DNA of 64,000 nt from Thermoplasmata archaeon (GTDB lineage Archaea > Thermoplasmatota > Thermoplasmata > Lutacidiplasmatales > UBA184). Positions 42,194 to 50,079 of this stretch are shown in pieces. The notes under the pieces are model-generated. The model had not been told where the DNA came from and did no database searches. It saw nothing but the letters and a program-made list of their open reading frames with translations. Location of the stretch: NCBI GenBank assembly GCA_022750155.1, contig JAKIWG010000006.1, positions 34,008 to 98,007 of the forward strand. The letters are read 5' to 3'. A program made the position numbers and the translations under genes. The stretch's first letter is position 1, and each line of letters starts with the position of its first letter.

Positions 42194-43438
42194 GTGGCCC
42201 CGACCCCGGCCTCTCCGTCCCCGGGCGATGGATACTGGTCGCTCCTACGCAACCGCAACTTCCGCTTCGTGTTCCTCTCGGGATCGGCCGGGGACACCGG
42301 CTACGCGGCCTACTCGATCGCGATCCTGTGGATCGCCTACCGGGTCTCCGGAAGCCTCGCCGTCGCCGGACTCGTGCTCTTCGTGGAGTTCGGGGTCTAC
42401 TCCATGTCCTTCCTGGTCGGGCCCGTGGTCGACCGGGTGCGCGACCTCCGCAGCGTGCTTCTCGTCGGCTACCCGACCCAGGCGCTGCTCGCGTTCGTCG
42501 TCGGCCTCCTCCAGAGCGAGGGCCGGCTGACGACGCCGACCCTGCTGCTGCTCGTGATCGCCCTCTCCGTCGTGTGGGATTTCACCTGGACCGCGACCCA
42601 GGCGATCCTCCCGAGGGTCGTTTCGGGAGACGCCCTCTTTCGGGCCAACGGACTCTCCGGGGCGGTCAGCGGTGGAAACCAGATCGCCGGATTCGCGGCG
42701 GGCGCCGGGCTTCTCCTGATCGTCGGCCCGGCGGGCGCCACGTTCCTCTACGCCGCGCTCAACGTGGTCGCCGCGCTCCTGGCGATACCCATCCGCGCGG
42801 TCTCCGACTCGACCCCTTCGGCGGGCTACCTCGAGGAGATGGCCCAGGGGTGGCGATACCTCGCCGCGGGGGAAGGACGCCCGAGGTTGCAGCTCGTCAC
42901 CTACGCTACCGCCCAGGGTTTCTTCAGCGCCGCCCCGGCGCTCCTCATCGCGCTGCTCGCCTCCCGGGAGTTCGCCGACCCGGTGTCGAGCTACGGGATC
43001 CTGTTCACCGCCTTCGGGATCGGTGGCGTCGTCGGGAGCCTCGGGCTCGGGCAGGTCAATCCTCGCCGACACCTCACCGCGCTACTGGTCGGGGTGGGAG
43101 TGGGAGAGGGTGTGCTCGTGCTCGCGGCGGTCGAGGTGGCGCCCGCGCTCCTGGCGAGCATTGCGGCGTGGTTTTGGGTCGGGGTGTTCGACGTCGGCTT
43201 CTACACCGCGTACGTGGTCTACTTCCAGGCGACGGCCCCCGCGCCGATGGTGGCGCGCGCGCTGACGAACGCCTACTTCCCGAGGGGCGGCGCGCGGGCG
43301 GTGGGCGGACTGGTCGTCGGCGTGCTGGCCGTGACCCTCTCCCCGGTGGCCCTGGGCTCGCTCGTCGGCGGCGTGTTCGTCGCCATCGCGGTCCTCGGTC
43401 CGGCGCTGCTACCGGCCGTCCGTCGGCTCGGGTTCTGA
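42194..43438 (+). CDS. MFS transporter
   Basis: The 414-aa protein has 10-12 hydrophobic helices. NFRFVFLSGSAGDTGYAAYSIAILWIAYRVSGSLAVAGLVLF begins it, and FLVGPVVDRVRDLRSVLLVGYP is the MFS motif A-like loop between TM2 and TM3. Helix 5 ('GLSGAVSGGNQIAGFAAGAGLLLI') and the EnrY/MFS_3-like second half (FTAFGIGGVVGSLGLGQV) follow. It is likely a proton-driven exporter of a small molecule, and the substrate is unknown. The start is GTG 42194, preceded by GGGAGGGTGGC. Its 3' end overlaps the convergent gene by 30 nt. Confidence 0.85.
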   Translation: MAPTPASPSPGDGYWSLLRNRNFRFVFLSGSAGDTGYAAYSIAILWIAYRVSGSLAVAGLVLFVEFGVYSMSFLVGPVVDRVRDLRSVLLVGYPTQALLAFVVGLLQSEGRLTTPTLLLLVIALSVVWDFTWTATQAILPRVVSGDALFRANGLSGAVSGGNQIAGFAAGAGLLLIVGPAGATFLYAALNVVAALLAIPIRAVSDSTPSAGYLEEMAQGWRYLAAGEGRPRLQLVTYATAQGFFSAAPALLIALLASREFADPVSSYGILFTAFGIGGVVGSLGLGQVNPRRHLTALLVGVGVGEGVLVLAAVEVAPALLASIAAWFWVGVFDVGFYTAYVVYFQATAPAPMVARALTNAYFPRGGARAVGGLVVGVLAVTLSPVALGSLVGGVFVAIAVLGPALLPAVRRLGF

Positions 43439-44059
43439 ACCGGCCGGCGGGATGGGCGGGTCGCTGACCTGGAAGTGTCGCTTGAGGGACATGTACTCCT
43501 CGTAGGAGATCTGGCGACGGGCCCGGACGGCCCCGGCCTGCTTCACCGACTCGATCCGGTACAGGTGGACGAGCTCGGAGACCGGGCGAGGGGTCGTCGG
43601 GGTCCGGTCCTGGGCGAGCGGGGCGGCGGCCAGGGGCCGCTCGGTCACCGGCACCTCGCCCGCTCCGGAGGAGAACGCGCTTGAGCCCGGGGGGGAAGAG
43701 AGGGCCGGCCGTTCCAGGTAGTGCCGGAGGGTTTCGAACTCGGCGGGCGAAATCTCCCCCTCGTCCCTCAGCAGTTCGATGAGCTCGGGCTGACGAGGGC
43801 GATAGGTCTCCACCAGTTCGGAGAGGGGCCGGTCGCCGCCCCCCGACGTGGCGGGAGCGTTCCCGAGGGAACCCTCGAGCGCGTCGAGCTCCTCCTGGAG
43901 CCGACGGAGCAGGGCGGCCGATTCCTCCGCGGAATCGCCCCCCGAGGGAGTCGGGGTGGAACGCTTCGCCGATACTCGGAGGCGACGGGGTCCGCGACCC
44001 CTCGACCCCGCGATGTCGACCTCGAGCGAGACCTCGATCTCGACGGGGTCGGGCGCCAT
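43409..44059 (-). CDS. Hypothetical protein with internal duplication
   Basis: This 216-aa soluble protein is not recognised but contains the same module twice. RPLSELVETYRPRQPELIELLRDEGEISPAEFETLRHYLE (about residues 75-114) aligns with RPVSELVHLYRIESVKQAGAVRARRQISYEEYMSLKRHFQ (about 155-194). The N-terminus is beta-like (EIEVSLEVDIAGSRGRGPRRLRV), followed by a short coiled coil (AALLRRLQEELDALEGSLG). The linkers are Ser/Pro-rich. Each module looks like two short helices plus an acidic turn and could be a small protein-binding unit. It is convergent with, and overlaps, the MFS gene by 30 nt. Confidence 0.65.
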   Translation of the reverse strand: MAPDPVEIEVSLEVDIAGSRGRGPRRLRVSAKRSTPTPSGGDSAEESAALLRRLQEELDALEGSLGNAPATSGGGDRPLSELVETYRPRQPELIELLRDEGEISPAEFETLRHYLERPALSSPPGSSAFSSGAGEVPVTERPLAAAPLAQDRTPTTPRPVSELVHLYRIESVKQAGAVRARRQISYEEYMSLKRHFQVSDPPIPPAGSEPEPTDGR

Positions 44060-44193
44060 GCCCCCCTCAGCCCCTTTTCGGGAAAACGTACGAGGGCCAA
44101 GGGGGGCCGTGTGGACGATGCCGGCCCCCGGACCTCGGTGCTTGCTTACCTTGGGGAACCAACTCCACTAGGGGGAGTAAGTGTAGCCGAGTA

Positions 44194-44202
44194 ACTATAT
44201 AT
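44194..44202 (+). promoter_or_regulatory. TATA box of the HxlR regulator
   Basis: ACTATATAT lies 34-42 nt before the ATG at 44236, so the transcript probably has a ~10-nt leader containing GAGGA, a short Shine-Dalgarno. Confidence 0.6.
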
Positions 44203-44235
44203 GGCCCGGGCGACTTGCACCCCCCGAGGAAGCCG

Positions 44236-44706
44236 ATGCAGCATCCTGTTGCCCGTCACGTCCCGGCCGCCGGGCCGAACGATACCTGCGAAACCCAACT
44301 CTCGGGCCCGTGCCCCGTCCTCGCGGCCGTGGGAGTCGTAGGGACCGAGTGGCGCCTCGCGATCATCCACCGCCTTCTGCAGGGCCCCCAACGCTTCAGT
44401 GAACTTCTGAAGTCGAACTCCCGCCTCAACGCGAAGACGCTGAGTGCGACCCTCAAGTACCTCGAGGGGACGGGCGTGGTCCAGCGGACCGTCGTCAGCA
44501 CCCGGCCGTTCAGCGTCGTCTATTCCTTGACCGAGATGGGGATGGGCCTCGCCCCCGCGACGCGGGAGCTTCGAGTGTGGGCCGAGCGATGGCTCGCCCC
44601 TCGGTTGCGCTCCGCCCACGCTCCGAGCCCCTCGAACCGGACCCCGGCGATCGAGGGAGAGTTGCCGCGCGTCGTGGTCGACTCCTCCGTCGGGCGCGGC
44701 CGGTAG
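44236..44706 (+). CDS. HxlR-type winged-helix transcription regulator
   Basis: The 156-aa protein matches the HxlR/MarR-like family: CPVLAAVGVVGTEWRLAIIHRLLQGPQRFSELLKSNSRLNAKTLSATLKYLEGTGVVQRTVVSTRPFSVVYSLTEMGMGL. The 'W...Il..L..G..rF.eL......is.k.Ls..Lk.Le..Glv.R' pattern is complete. A conserved cysteine (GPCP) precedes the helix, as in redox- or aldehyde-sensing HxlR proteins. The start is ATG 44236 with GAGGA 5 nt upstream; the track TTG at 44215 would begin too close to the TATA box. The target is unknown, though MFS or oxidoreductase genes nearby are candidates. Confidence 0.88.
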   Translation: MQHPVARHVPAAGPNDTCETQLSGPCPVLAAVGVVGTEWRLAIIHRLLQGPQRFSELLKSNSRLNAKTLSATLKYLEGTGVVQRTVVSTRPFSVVYSLTEMGMGLAPATRELRVWAERWLAPRLRSAHAPSPSNRTPAIEGELPRVVVDSSVGRGR

Positions 44707-45397
44707 GACGAAACCGTTCCCGGGGAGGTGTTCCAACCTCCCCTCTCCCGGGGTTCATATACCGCGGGGGCGAACTATTCGATACAACCAACCCCGGGAG
44801 ACCCCCCTCACATCGCCACAAGGAGACGGCACCGCGTCTCGGGCGTGCGGGGGGGTCTTCCATCCCCCTCCTTCTCCGGCACCTTCCATCGTTCACGGGC
44901 GCCGCAGCCAGCATCCCGCGCGACCCGGTGGCTCGACCCAGCAATGTCGGGTTGTTCGTCGAACCCCTCGGGCCGAGCTCCGTGGTGTGCCTCACCGCCC
45001 CGCTCCCACCGAACCTTCGACGACCGACCCCGGAACCTGAGCTCCGCTCCGGCGCGACGTCGGGGGCCTTTCGAGGGCCTCTCCCCGTTCGCGTCGGTGC
45101 CCGCTCGAACGCCTTCGGCGTGAACGTCCGGCTGGGAAGAGGGGTCTTTCCGGCCGCCGACGTCTGATCAGCGGACGCGCTCCCCGGTGCTGGGACGCGT
45201 TCCACTCGACTCGGGGACTCACGCCCGGGCCCATTCCCGGCCTCGCCGCCGGACCTCTCCTCCCCGCAGGGCGACGGCTCACCGGCCGTCCGCCGCAGAC
45301 CCTCGGGGGGAGAGACCGCCCACGTCCCCCGGATCCGGTCTCCAGGACCGGCACCGCCGTCGTCGCGCGGTCACCGACGGACGGCGCGGAGTTTTCA
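44707..45397. other. 690-base stretch without a convincing gene
   Basis: A clear TATA-like element (TTCATATACC, 44754-44763) suggests transcription rightward from about 44790, followed by a perfect 6-bp hairpin (GAGACG-GCACCG-CGTCTC). The frame ending at 45167 contains a possible 79-aa product from a GTG at 44929 (SNVGLFVEPLGPSSVVCLTAP), but it has no recognisable family. The other frames are Arg/Pro-rich shadows. I looked for RNase P and 5S RNA landmarks and saw none. A small non-coding RNA starting near 44790 is possible. Confidence 0.35.
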
Positions 45398-45727
45398 ATG
45401 GGTCGTACGACCACGGACGCTTTCGCGTCCCCAGAACCCGTTCCCGCCGAATTCGCCGAACACCCGATCGTCCATGGGGCGTTCCGCCGGGTGGGACGCC
45501 TGCGACTCCCGCTCGGCCTTCACCACTCACCCTGGGCGACCCTCTACCGAATGCCCGACCACCGGCTCTTCTGGATCGTCCGGCTCTGGGAGGTGGACCG
45601 GCCGGTACGTCGATGCGTCGGCACGTCGACGATCCGGAGATTCTGTGACGTGAACCACCTGCCGGAGCTGCGGGCCCGTGTCGAAGAGCTCGTCGCGACG
45701 GCGGCGGATGGGGATGCGTCGGGCTGA
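45398..45727 (+). CDS. Small hypothetical protein preceding the HerA-like ATPase
   Basis: This 109-aa protein is not recognised. HPIVHGAFRRVGRLRLPLGLHHSPWATLYRMPDHRLFWIVRLWEVDRPVRRCVGTSTIRRFCDVNHLPELRARVEELVATA reads as a mixed alpha/beta, basic, tryptophan-containing globular domain. Its last 20 bases overlap the start of the large ATPase gene, implying coupled translation and a shared role. A short A/T patch (GTTTTCAA) lies directly before the ATG, too close for a TATA box, so the promoter is uncertain. Confidence 0.55.
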   Translation: MGRTTTDAFASPEPVPAEFAEHPIVHGAFRRVGRLRLPLGLHHSPWATLYRMPDHRLFWIVRLWEVDRPVRRCVGTSTIRRFCDVNHLPELRARVEELVATAADGDASG

Positions 45728-48374
45728 GGCACGCCGCAAGAACGCCGGAGCGATGTTGCGGACGTCCTCCCCCGGGTGGTCCGGTGCGTACCTGCGGGAG
45801 TTGGCGAGGTCGATCGCCGCCTCGCCGAGGGGCGTCCGGCTCCTGGTGCGCCAGCTCCCGAAGGCGGCCGGCCCGATCCTCCGGTCCGATCGCGAAGGCA
45901 TGGATTCGTTGCTCGGTGCCGCCGCCGCCCGAATCCCCGGCCGTGTGGAGTTCCTGGAGGCGGTCGATCCCCTGAAGGTCGAGCGCCGGGGTGAGGACCT
46001 CTGCCTCGCCGTCGTGCCCGATCCCGTACCGACGGCGGAGACCCCGCTCCCGGAGCGGTCGGCAGGGTTCGCCCGACATCGGTCCCGCGAGGAGGTGGTG
46101 CCCGCGGCCCGGACCGCTCCGATCGCGCCGGTCCCGGCCCTCGAATCCCCGCCGGGGCTCTCCGGGGAATCCCACGCCGTGTGGGAGTCCGAGGGGAATG
46201 GTCGACTTGCGGTGCGACTTAGGTCTCGGTGGAGCGGGCCCTCCCCGGAGCTCGCCCGTGAGCTCGCCGGTGTGACCGCGGGGATTCTGCGCCGGACCGA
46301 CGAGGCCGGGTTCCCGAGGGCGAAGGTGCTCGTTTCCCGGAGCCGGCGGGTCGTCGAGCGTGCCTGGTCGGATCCGTGGAGCCGGTGGCGGTTCCCGGGC
46401 CCTTCGTTCTCCGTCCTGCCCGAGGTGGCGGCCCGCGAGGTGAGCCTCCCCTCGCCGCGCGCGTTTCCGTCGCCGTCGGACCTGTTGCACCATGCGGTGG
46501 CGGTGGGGGCCTCCGGTTCAGGGAAGACCTCCTGGCTCGTCGGCGTAGCCCGTCAGGCCATCGAGCGCGGGACCGCGACCGTGATCCTCGACGTGCACGG
46601 GGACGTCGGTCCACGGCTCGTCGCCGGCCTCTCTCGGGAGGCGCGGGCGAGGGTCGTCGTCCTCGACCCGACCGACGATCGGAGCAGCCGCAGCGGGATC
46701 CGAGTCCTGGGAGGGAGCGGCGTCGCCCCCGAGGTGGAGGCGGCGCATCTCGTGGCCGCGCTGAAACGGCTCACCGGGGACGGCGGAGAGACGTTCTGGG
46801 GATTCCGGATGGAGCGGATCTTCGACACGTTCGTGCGCCGGGTCCAGGAGGAGGGGGGAACCCTGGTCGACCTGTTCGACCTGCTCACCGACCCCTCCCG
46901 GCGGGATGCGGCGCGGCTCGCGACGGCGATCCCCGCCGTCGCCCGGTTCCTGGAGGAGCTCCCGGCGATCCAGCAGCGGAATCCGGAGTACCTGGCGCCC
47001 GCGGCCGCGCGGATCGCCAAGGTGCTGCTCCGCGACGAGCTGACGCGGCTACTGGCCCCCGCCGACGCCGGCCTGCCCATCGACCTCCTGCTGGAACAGG
47101 GTCGATCCGTGCTGATCCGTGTGCCGATCGGCGCGCTGGGTCCTGAAGCGAGCAGCTTCGCCTCGACCCTCCTCGTGAGCCGACTCTACCTCGGCCGCAC
47201 CGCGTCCCCCATCGAGGCCGTCCCCCGGCTCCGGTCGCTGTTCGTCATCGACGAGGCGTCGAGCGTCTCGCCGAAGATCCTCTCGGAGATCCTCTCCGAG
47301 GGGCGGAAGTTCGGCGTCGGGCTCCTCCTCGCGACCCAGTACCCGGAACGCCTATCGATGGAGCTGAGGGCGGCCGCAGCCGGGGCCGCCGGGAGCCACC
47401 TCGCCTTCCGCATCCCCCGGGCCTCGGCATCCCAGTCGGGGAGCTGGGTTGGGCTGTCGCCTGGCGAGGCCGTCGAGCTGCTACCGAACCTGCCGGCCGG
47501 CTCCGCCGTCCTGTCGGCGCGGGACGACGGGAGTGCCCGGCGCGTCCTTGAGGTCGGGCCTTCGCCTGCACCGGATCCGGAGGGTTGGGCCGATGCGCTC
47601 CGGGCGACGGCCACGGAGTTCCCGGGGTCGGCCGAATCGACGGGGGGATCCGAAGCGGGCTTCGATTCCGAGATGCTGTTCGCCATCCTCGGGCTCGAGG
47701 CACGAAGGGAACTCGCCGACGCGGCGAACGTGGGCCGATGGCTTCACGACGCTCCGACGGGGGGGGTGGACCCGGCGGCCGTCCCGGCCCGATTGCCGAT
47801 CCTCGAGCGGCGTGGTTGGATCGACGGCGGTACGACCGGAGGCTGGCGGGTCACGGGTGCCGGGCGTCGCTACCTCGCCTGTGACGGGCGCACGGGGGCC
47901 TCCCGGGAGACGTCGGAGCACCGCGCGTTGCTGCTGGGCGCGTTCCAACGCATGGCGGCGAAAGGATACCGAGTGGAGATCCTCCGACAGGGACGGTTCG
48001 ACACGCGCCTTCCGGACGCCCGGCTCTGCCAGCTTCCCCGGGGTTCGGGCCTGGCGGTGACCCCCGTCGCCTGGGCGGGTCGCGTCGACCGCGCCCGCGT
48101 CGGGTGGGCCTGGCGGTTCTTCAGAGGGCGCGATGTCTTCTTCGAGGCCGAGGTCTCCGGGGCGACCCGGCGCGAACGGATCCGCCACGACGTAACGAAG
48201 GCGGAGCGGGCCGAAGCGTTTCTCGTGGTGCTGGTCTCCGACGCGGCGCGCGCCCGTTCCGTCCGACGCGCGCTGCGAGAGCTCACCGAGGTGCCCCACT
48301 CGGCCCAGGTCTGGATGATCCCCGAAGCGGCGGCGCTCCGCCCGGGCGGATCGTTGCCTCCCGAGGCGAGGTAA
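45708..48374 (+). CDS. HerA/VirD4-like ATPase with winged-helix and nuclease-like C-terminal regions
   Basis: The 888-aa protein (ATG 45708, overlapping the previous gene) has an N-terminal helical domain and then a FtsK/HerA-superfamily ATPase. Walker A is AVGASGSGKTSWLVG (near residue 265), followed by TVILDVHGDVGPRLV, Walker B RSLFVIDEASSVSP and GVGLLLATQYPERLS. The arrangement resembles TraG/VirD4 and archaeal HerA-like pumps that move DNA. After about residue 640 come a winged-helix-like segment (PARLPILERRGWIDGGTTGGWRVTGAGRRYL) and a domain with LPDARLCQLP, FFEAEVSG and DVTKAERAEAFLVV. That last order (PD, ExE, K) recalls the PD-(D/E)XK-like C-terminus of plasmid replication-relaxation proteins. 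It may have come from a mobile element. Confidence 0.75.
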   Translation: MGMRRAEARRKNAGAMLRTSSPGWSGAYLRELARSIAASPRGVRLLVRQLPKAAGPILRSDREGMDSLLGAAAARIPGRVEFLEAVDPLKVERRGEDLCLAVVPDPVPTAETPLPERSAGFARHRSREEVVPAARTAPIAPVPALESPPGLSGESHAVWESEGNGRLAVRLRSRWSGPSPELARELAGVTAGILRRTDEAGFPRAKVLVSRSRRVVERAWSDPWSRWRFPGPSFSVLPEVAAREVSLPSPRAFPSPSDLLHHAVAVGASGSGKTSWLVGVARQAIERGTATVILDVHGDVGPRLVAGLSREARARVVVLDPTDDRSSRSGIRVLGGSGVAPEVEAAHLVAALKRLTGDGGETFWGFRMERIFDTFVRRVQEEGGTLVDLFDLLTDPSRRDAARLATAIPAVARFLEELPAIQQRNPEYLAPAAARIAKVLLRDELTRLLAPADAGLPIDLLLEQGRSVLIRVPIGALGPEASSFASTLLVSRLYLGRTASPIEAVPRLRSLFVIDEASSVSPKILSEILSEGRKFGVGLLLATQYPERLSMELRAAAAGAAGSHLAFRIPRASASQSGSWVGLSPGEAVELLPNLPAGSAVLSARDDGSARRVLEVGPSPAPDPEGWADALRATATEFPGSAESTGGSEAGFDSEMLFAILGLEARRELADAANVGRWLHDAPTGGVDPAAVPARLPILERRGWIDGGTTGGWRVTGAGRRYLACDGRTGASRETSEHRALLLGAFQRMAAKGYRVEILRQGRFDTRLPDARLCQLPRGSGLAVTPVAWAGRVDRARVGWAWRFFRGRDVFFEAEVSGATRRERIRHDVTKAERAEAFLVVLVSDAARARSVRRALRELTEVPHSAQVWMIPEAAALRPGGSLPPEAR

Positions 48375-48415
48375 GTTGAAGCCCCGACGCGTTCGTCGGC
48401 CAGTCGGGACCGGAC

Positions 48416-48955
48416 GTGCGTGCGTTCATCGCGATCGAGGTCCCGCCCCTCCCGCACGACCCCGGGGAGGAGACGAGGAAGGGCGGCAACTCCGCCCACC
48501 TCACCCTGCGATTCTTTGAGGACCTCGACGAACGGCGGCTGCCTCAGGTCGTCGCCGCGCTCGATCGGGCGGCGCGATCGACCTCGTCGTTCCGGTTGGC
48601 CCTGGAAGGACTCGGGGCGTTCCCGAACGCCCGATCGCCCCGGGTGCTCTGGGTCGGCCTAGGGCTCGGGCGGGAGCACGCGATCGCCCTGGCCGGCCGA
48701 GTCTCCGCGGAACTGGAGGCGATCGGATTCGCCCCGGAACCGCGGGGATTCACGCCCCACGTCACGCTGTTCCGCGTCCGCAACGCTCGCGACCGCGACC
48801 GGGCCCTCCGCTTGCTCTCCTCGGGCGTGGGGGTCCGGTATGGGGAGACGACAATCCGCGAACTCGTCCTGAAGGAGAGTCTACTGAGCCGCACCGGAGC
48901 GGTCCACCAGGTCCTCCACCGAGGCGCCCTCCCCGATGCGCCCGGATCGCCCTAG
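48416..48955 (+). CDS. thpR: RNA 2',3'-cyclic phosphodiesterase (ThpR/LigT family)
   Basis: The 179-aa protein has the 2H phosphoesterase layout: MRAFIAIEVP start, first HxT motif SAHLTLRFFEDL and second motif FTPHVTLFRVRN. It ends with the usual LVLKESLLSRTGAVHQVL. ThpR hydrolyses 2',3'-cyclic phosphate ends of RNA and is common in archaea. The GTG start (48416) gives the canonical N-terminus. The gene is convergent with the AlkA-type glycosylase and the stops overlap by 4 bp. The gap to the HerA-like gene is 41 nt. Confidence 0.93.
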   Translation: MRAFIAIEVPPLPHDPGEETRKGGNSAHLTLRFFEDLDERRLPQVVAALDRAARSTSSFRLALEGLGAFPNARSPRVLWVGLGLGREHAIALAGRVSAELEAIGFAPEPRGFTPHVTLFRVRNARDRDRALRLLSSGVGVRYGETTIRELVLKESLLSRTGAVHQVLHRGALPDAPGSP

Positions 48956-49911
48956 GTCGCGGCAGGGGGCCGGCGCCCCAGGGAGAGTTCGGTGACGAGT
49001 CGGCGCCAGAGGTAGAGGGTTGCGTAACTTCCCCAGCCCGGATAGTGCCGCTCCCCCCAGGCTCTCGCCTCGGATTCGGGAGCGGAACGTTCGACGGCCC
49101 CGAACCGGTCGAGGGCGACCCGCAATCCCAGGTCACCGGCCACGAACAGGTCGCGCCGGCCGACGCCCCGGAGCAGCGCGTTCTCCGCCGTCCACCGGCC
49201 GACGCCGGGCTCCCGGTCGAGCTGCGCGACGGCGGATTCGACGCTCGCCCGGCGGAACCTTTTGCCGTCGAAGGCGCCGGCCTGCTCCCGGGCGGAGAGC
49301 GCCCGCAGCGAGCGGGCCTTCGCCCCGCTCGCCCCGACGCCCCGCAGCCCCGGTTCCCCGAGCGCGAGGATCTCGCTGGGGGCGGGAAGCCGGGGGACCT
49401 CGACCCCCTCGACCTCGAGGATGGCTCCCGTCGCCCCGATCAGCCGACGTTTGATGGTGTTCGCCGCTGCGACCGACAGCTGCTGACCGAGGACGGCGTG
49501 GACGAGCGCCTCGTACAACGACGGGTCGCGCGGGAGCCGCAGACCACGGAAGGCGCGGACCGCCCCGCCGAGCAGCGGTTCGTTCCGCGCCTGACGATAG
49601 AACGACTCGATCGGGTGGTCGAGCGAGAACATCGAGCGGACCGCCGCCCAGGCCTCGGAGGGCCCGAGCCCCCAAGCGGTCACCCGCCACCGACCCGGCC
49701 CCCCGTCGACCCCGATGACCACCGGTCGCTCCGGCGGACCCCACGCTCGGAGGAGCCTGGGCCCGTCGGCCGGGAAGACCATCGACCTCGAGGAGAACTC
49801 CAGCTGCTCCCGCTCGGCGGGCAGTGAACTCAATCTGGGGGGGACCAGGCTGGTCGACGTTCGCTCCGACCGCCCAAAGCTTCGGCGGGGGGCCCCTTTG
49901 GGCTCGGGCAT
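48952..49911 (-). CDS. DNA-3-methyladenine glycosylase II/AlkA-like HhH-GPD protein
   Basis: The 319-aa protein (ATG 49911) has an N-terminal beta domain. The HhH-GPD core follows: YEALVHAVLGQQLSVAAANTIKRRLIGATG, EILALGEPGLRGVGASGAKARSLRALS, the hairpin LDREPGVGRWTAENALLRGVGRRD and the catalytic aspartate in FVAGDLGLRVALDRFG. It ends with the usual YLWRRL. Such enzymes excise alkylated or oxidised bases to start base-excision repair. No Fe-S cysteines are seen, so it is AlkA/Ogg-like rather than EndoIII-like. GGAGGGAAG and a CTCATAGA patch precede the start. Confidence 0.88.
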   Translation of the reverse strand: MPEPKGAPRRSFGRSERTSTSLVPPRLSSLPAEREQLEFSSRSMVFPADGPRLLRAWGPPERPVVIGVDGGPGRWRVTAWGLGPSEAWAAVRSMFSLDHPIESFYRQARNEPLLGGAVRAFRGLRLPRDPSLYEALVHAVLGQQLSVAAANTIKRRLIGATGAILEVEGVEVPRLPAPSEILALGEPGLRGVGASGAKARSLRALSAREQAGAFDGKRFRRASVESAVAQLDREPGVGRWTAENALLRGVGRRDLFVAGDLGLRVALDRFGAVERSAPESEARAWGERHYPGWGSYATLYLWRRLVTELSLGRRPPAAT

Positions 49912-50079
49912 TCTCGGCTCCAACTTCCCTCCCTCTATGAGATTCTCCACCCGCGCCTCTTCACCGTTCACGCGAACGGGCTCGTGCGACGCGCCGACGA
50001 CACCCTTAATCCGCTGTGGACCCGATGCCCGCGTTCCGAGCCGGAGGCCCCGGGGCGGCGGCCAGTCGGCGGGACGGTC

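Noticed and set aside
44510-45205. 231-aa minus ORF over the HxlR gene and the following gap
   Set aside because: It is Arg/Pro/Ser-rich, overlaps a clear HxlR gene in antisense, and shows no domain.
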